6,717 nt of DNA from Gammaproteobacteria bacterium (lineage in GTDB: Bacteria; Pseudomonadota; Gammaproteobacteria; Pseudomonadales; Azotimanducaceae). Below, piece after piece: positions 6,074 to 6,717 of this stretch. Below the pieces are notes generated by a model, which was given only the letters and a program-made list of their open reading frames with translations, was not told the DNA's origin and did no database searches. The DNA is taken from contig JABIVN010000272.1 of NCBI GenBank assembly GCA_018667205.1, positions 1 through 6,717 of the forward strand, given 5' to 3'. Numbering within the stretch: the stretch's first letter is position 1; each line of letters begins with the position of its first letter. The position numbers and the translations under genes were made by a program.

Positions 6074-6717
6074 ATGAAAGCAGCAGTCTACTTTGGACCT
6101 GAAGATATAAAGGCGACAGACGTGGAGGATGCGCGCCTGCAAAATTCTCACGAAGTACTGGTGGAAGTTGCTGCCACCTCCCTTTGTGGCTCAGACTTGC
6201 ACCTGTATCGTGGGGCCCTTGATGGCATTATGGAAAAAGGCCGCTCCCAAACCGGTCACGAGCTGATCGGTACTGTCCGCGAAGTGGGGAGCACAGTGGG
6301 TAAGTTTAAAGTGGGCGACCGTATTTCCATGGGCTATTCCTGCTCCTGTGGCGATTGCTATATGTGTCATGTGGGCCAGACCGCTCACTGTGAAACAACC
6401 AATAAAGCAGTGTACGGGTTTGGTGTTGGTTTTGGTGATCTCAACGGCACCCACTCCGAGGCGTTGGTGTTACCTCATGCAGACGGTCACGCCATCAAAG
6501 TGCCGGACAGCATCTCCGACAGCGCGGCACTTACTCTTTCTTGCAACCTTCCAACCGCTATCATCGCCAATCAACTGGCGAATATACAACCGGGTGAAAA
6601 AGTTGCCCTGGTGGGCTGTGGCCCCACTGGTTTGTTGTGTCTGGATTTAATCACCCAACGCGGAGCTGGGCTTGTGGTTGCCATGGATACCCTCGACTAC
6701 CGTCTCGGTATTGCTGC
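6074..6717 (+). CDS. Zinc-dependent medium-chain alcohol dehydrogenase (3' truncated by window)
   Basis: The frame is open from the ATG at 6074 to the window end, giving 214 residues and two bases of the next codon, out of roughly 350-390 expected for the family. It should reversibly oxidise an alcohol with NAD(P) in the cytoplasm. Catalytic-zinc ligands are Cys38 (SLCGSDLH), His62 and Glu63 (TGHELIG), with Cys157 (LSCNLPTA) at the usual third-ligand position. Structural zinc is bound by C92-x2-C95-x2-C98-x7-C106. The cofactor fold begins with GCGPTG (181-186), and Asp205 at the end of the second strand suggests a preference for NAD. MKAAVYFG is a canonical family N-terminus, so 6074 is preferred over the in-frame ATG at 6062. 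Only a weak GGA (6066-6068) precedes it. In this neighbourhood it may oxidise a hydroxylated or side-chain alcohol intermediate; the substrate is unproven. Confidence 0.93.
   Translation, partial: MKAAVYFGPEDIKATDVEDARLQNSHEVLVEVAATSLCGSDLHLYRGALDGIMEKGRSQTGHELIGTVREVGSTVGKFKVGDRISMGYSCSCGDCYMCHVGQTAHCETTNKAVYGFGVGFGDLNGTHSEALVLPHADGHAIKVPDSISDSAALTLSCNLPTAIIANQLANIQPGEKVALVGCGPTGLLCLDLITQRGAGLVVAMDTLDYRLGIA

Noticed and set aside
6191..6650. Open frames on both strands over the dehydrogenase region
   Set aside because: The plus frame starting at 6074 has complete zinc and nucleotide-binding motifs, so the other frames are shadows.
1..6717. A defence system, CRISPR array, insertion sequence or other mobile element
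   Set aside because: No repeats with regular spacing, terminal inverted repeats or recombinase-like proteins were found; all genes fit an aromatic catabolic cluster.

Overview
The window reads as part of an aromatic or hydrocarbon catabolic gene cluster from a Gram-negative bacterium. It is most likely a gammaproteobacterium: there is an outer-membrane FadL/TodX-type porin with a signal peptide, ordinary Shine-Dalgarno sites, and roughly 50% GC judged by eye. The genus cannot be named from this sequence. No transposase, integrase, CRISPR array, tRNA or rRNA was seen.

Layout: (1) 1-1059, plus strand: the C-terminal part of a Rieske ring-hydroxylating oxygenase alpha subunit, cut by the window start, overlaps by ATGA with its beta subunit. 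(2) 1133-2359, minus strand: a Bcr/CflA-type MFS efflux transporter, convergent with the first pair. (3) 2360-2562: a divergent control region with a perfect 12-bp palindrome inside candidate -10 elements on both strands. (4) 2563-4356, plus strand: a second, different oxygenase pair in the order beta then alpha. It resembles the salicylate 5-hydroxylase (NagGH) / anthranilate dioxygenase (AndAcAd) branch. (5) 4453-5763, plus strand: a FadL/TodX-family outer-membrane channel. (6) 5764-6073: a 310-bp AT-rich gap with a weak promoter candidate. (7) 6074-6717, plus strand: the first 214 residues of a zinc-dependent medium-chain alcohol dehydrogenase, cut by the window end.

Inferred logic: the FadL-type channel admits a hydrophobic substrate across the outer membrane, the Rieske oxygenases hydroxylate it or a downstream acid intermediate, the dehydrogenase oxidises an alcohol or diol intermediate, and the MFS pump exports toxic substrate or product. 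Neither a ferredoxin nor a ferredoxin reductase is present here, although both oxygenases need electrons from such partners, so these must lie outside the window or be shared. No transcriptional regulator is present either. I see no wholly new type of system. The least ordinary points are two dissimilar Rieske oxygenases side by side, the inverted beta-alpha order, the long Rieske-cluster spacing, and the palindromic divergent control region.
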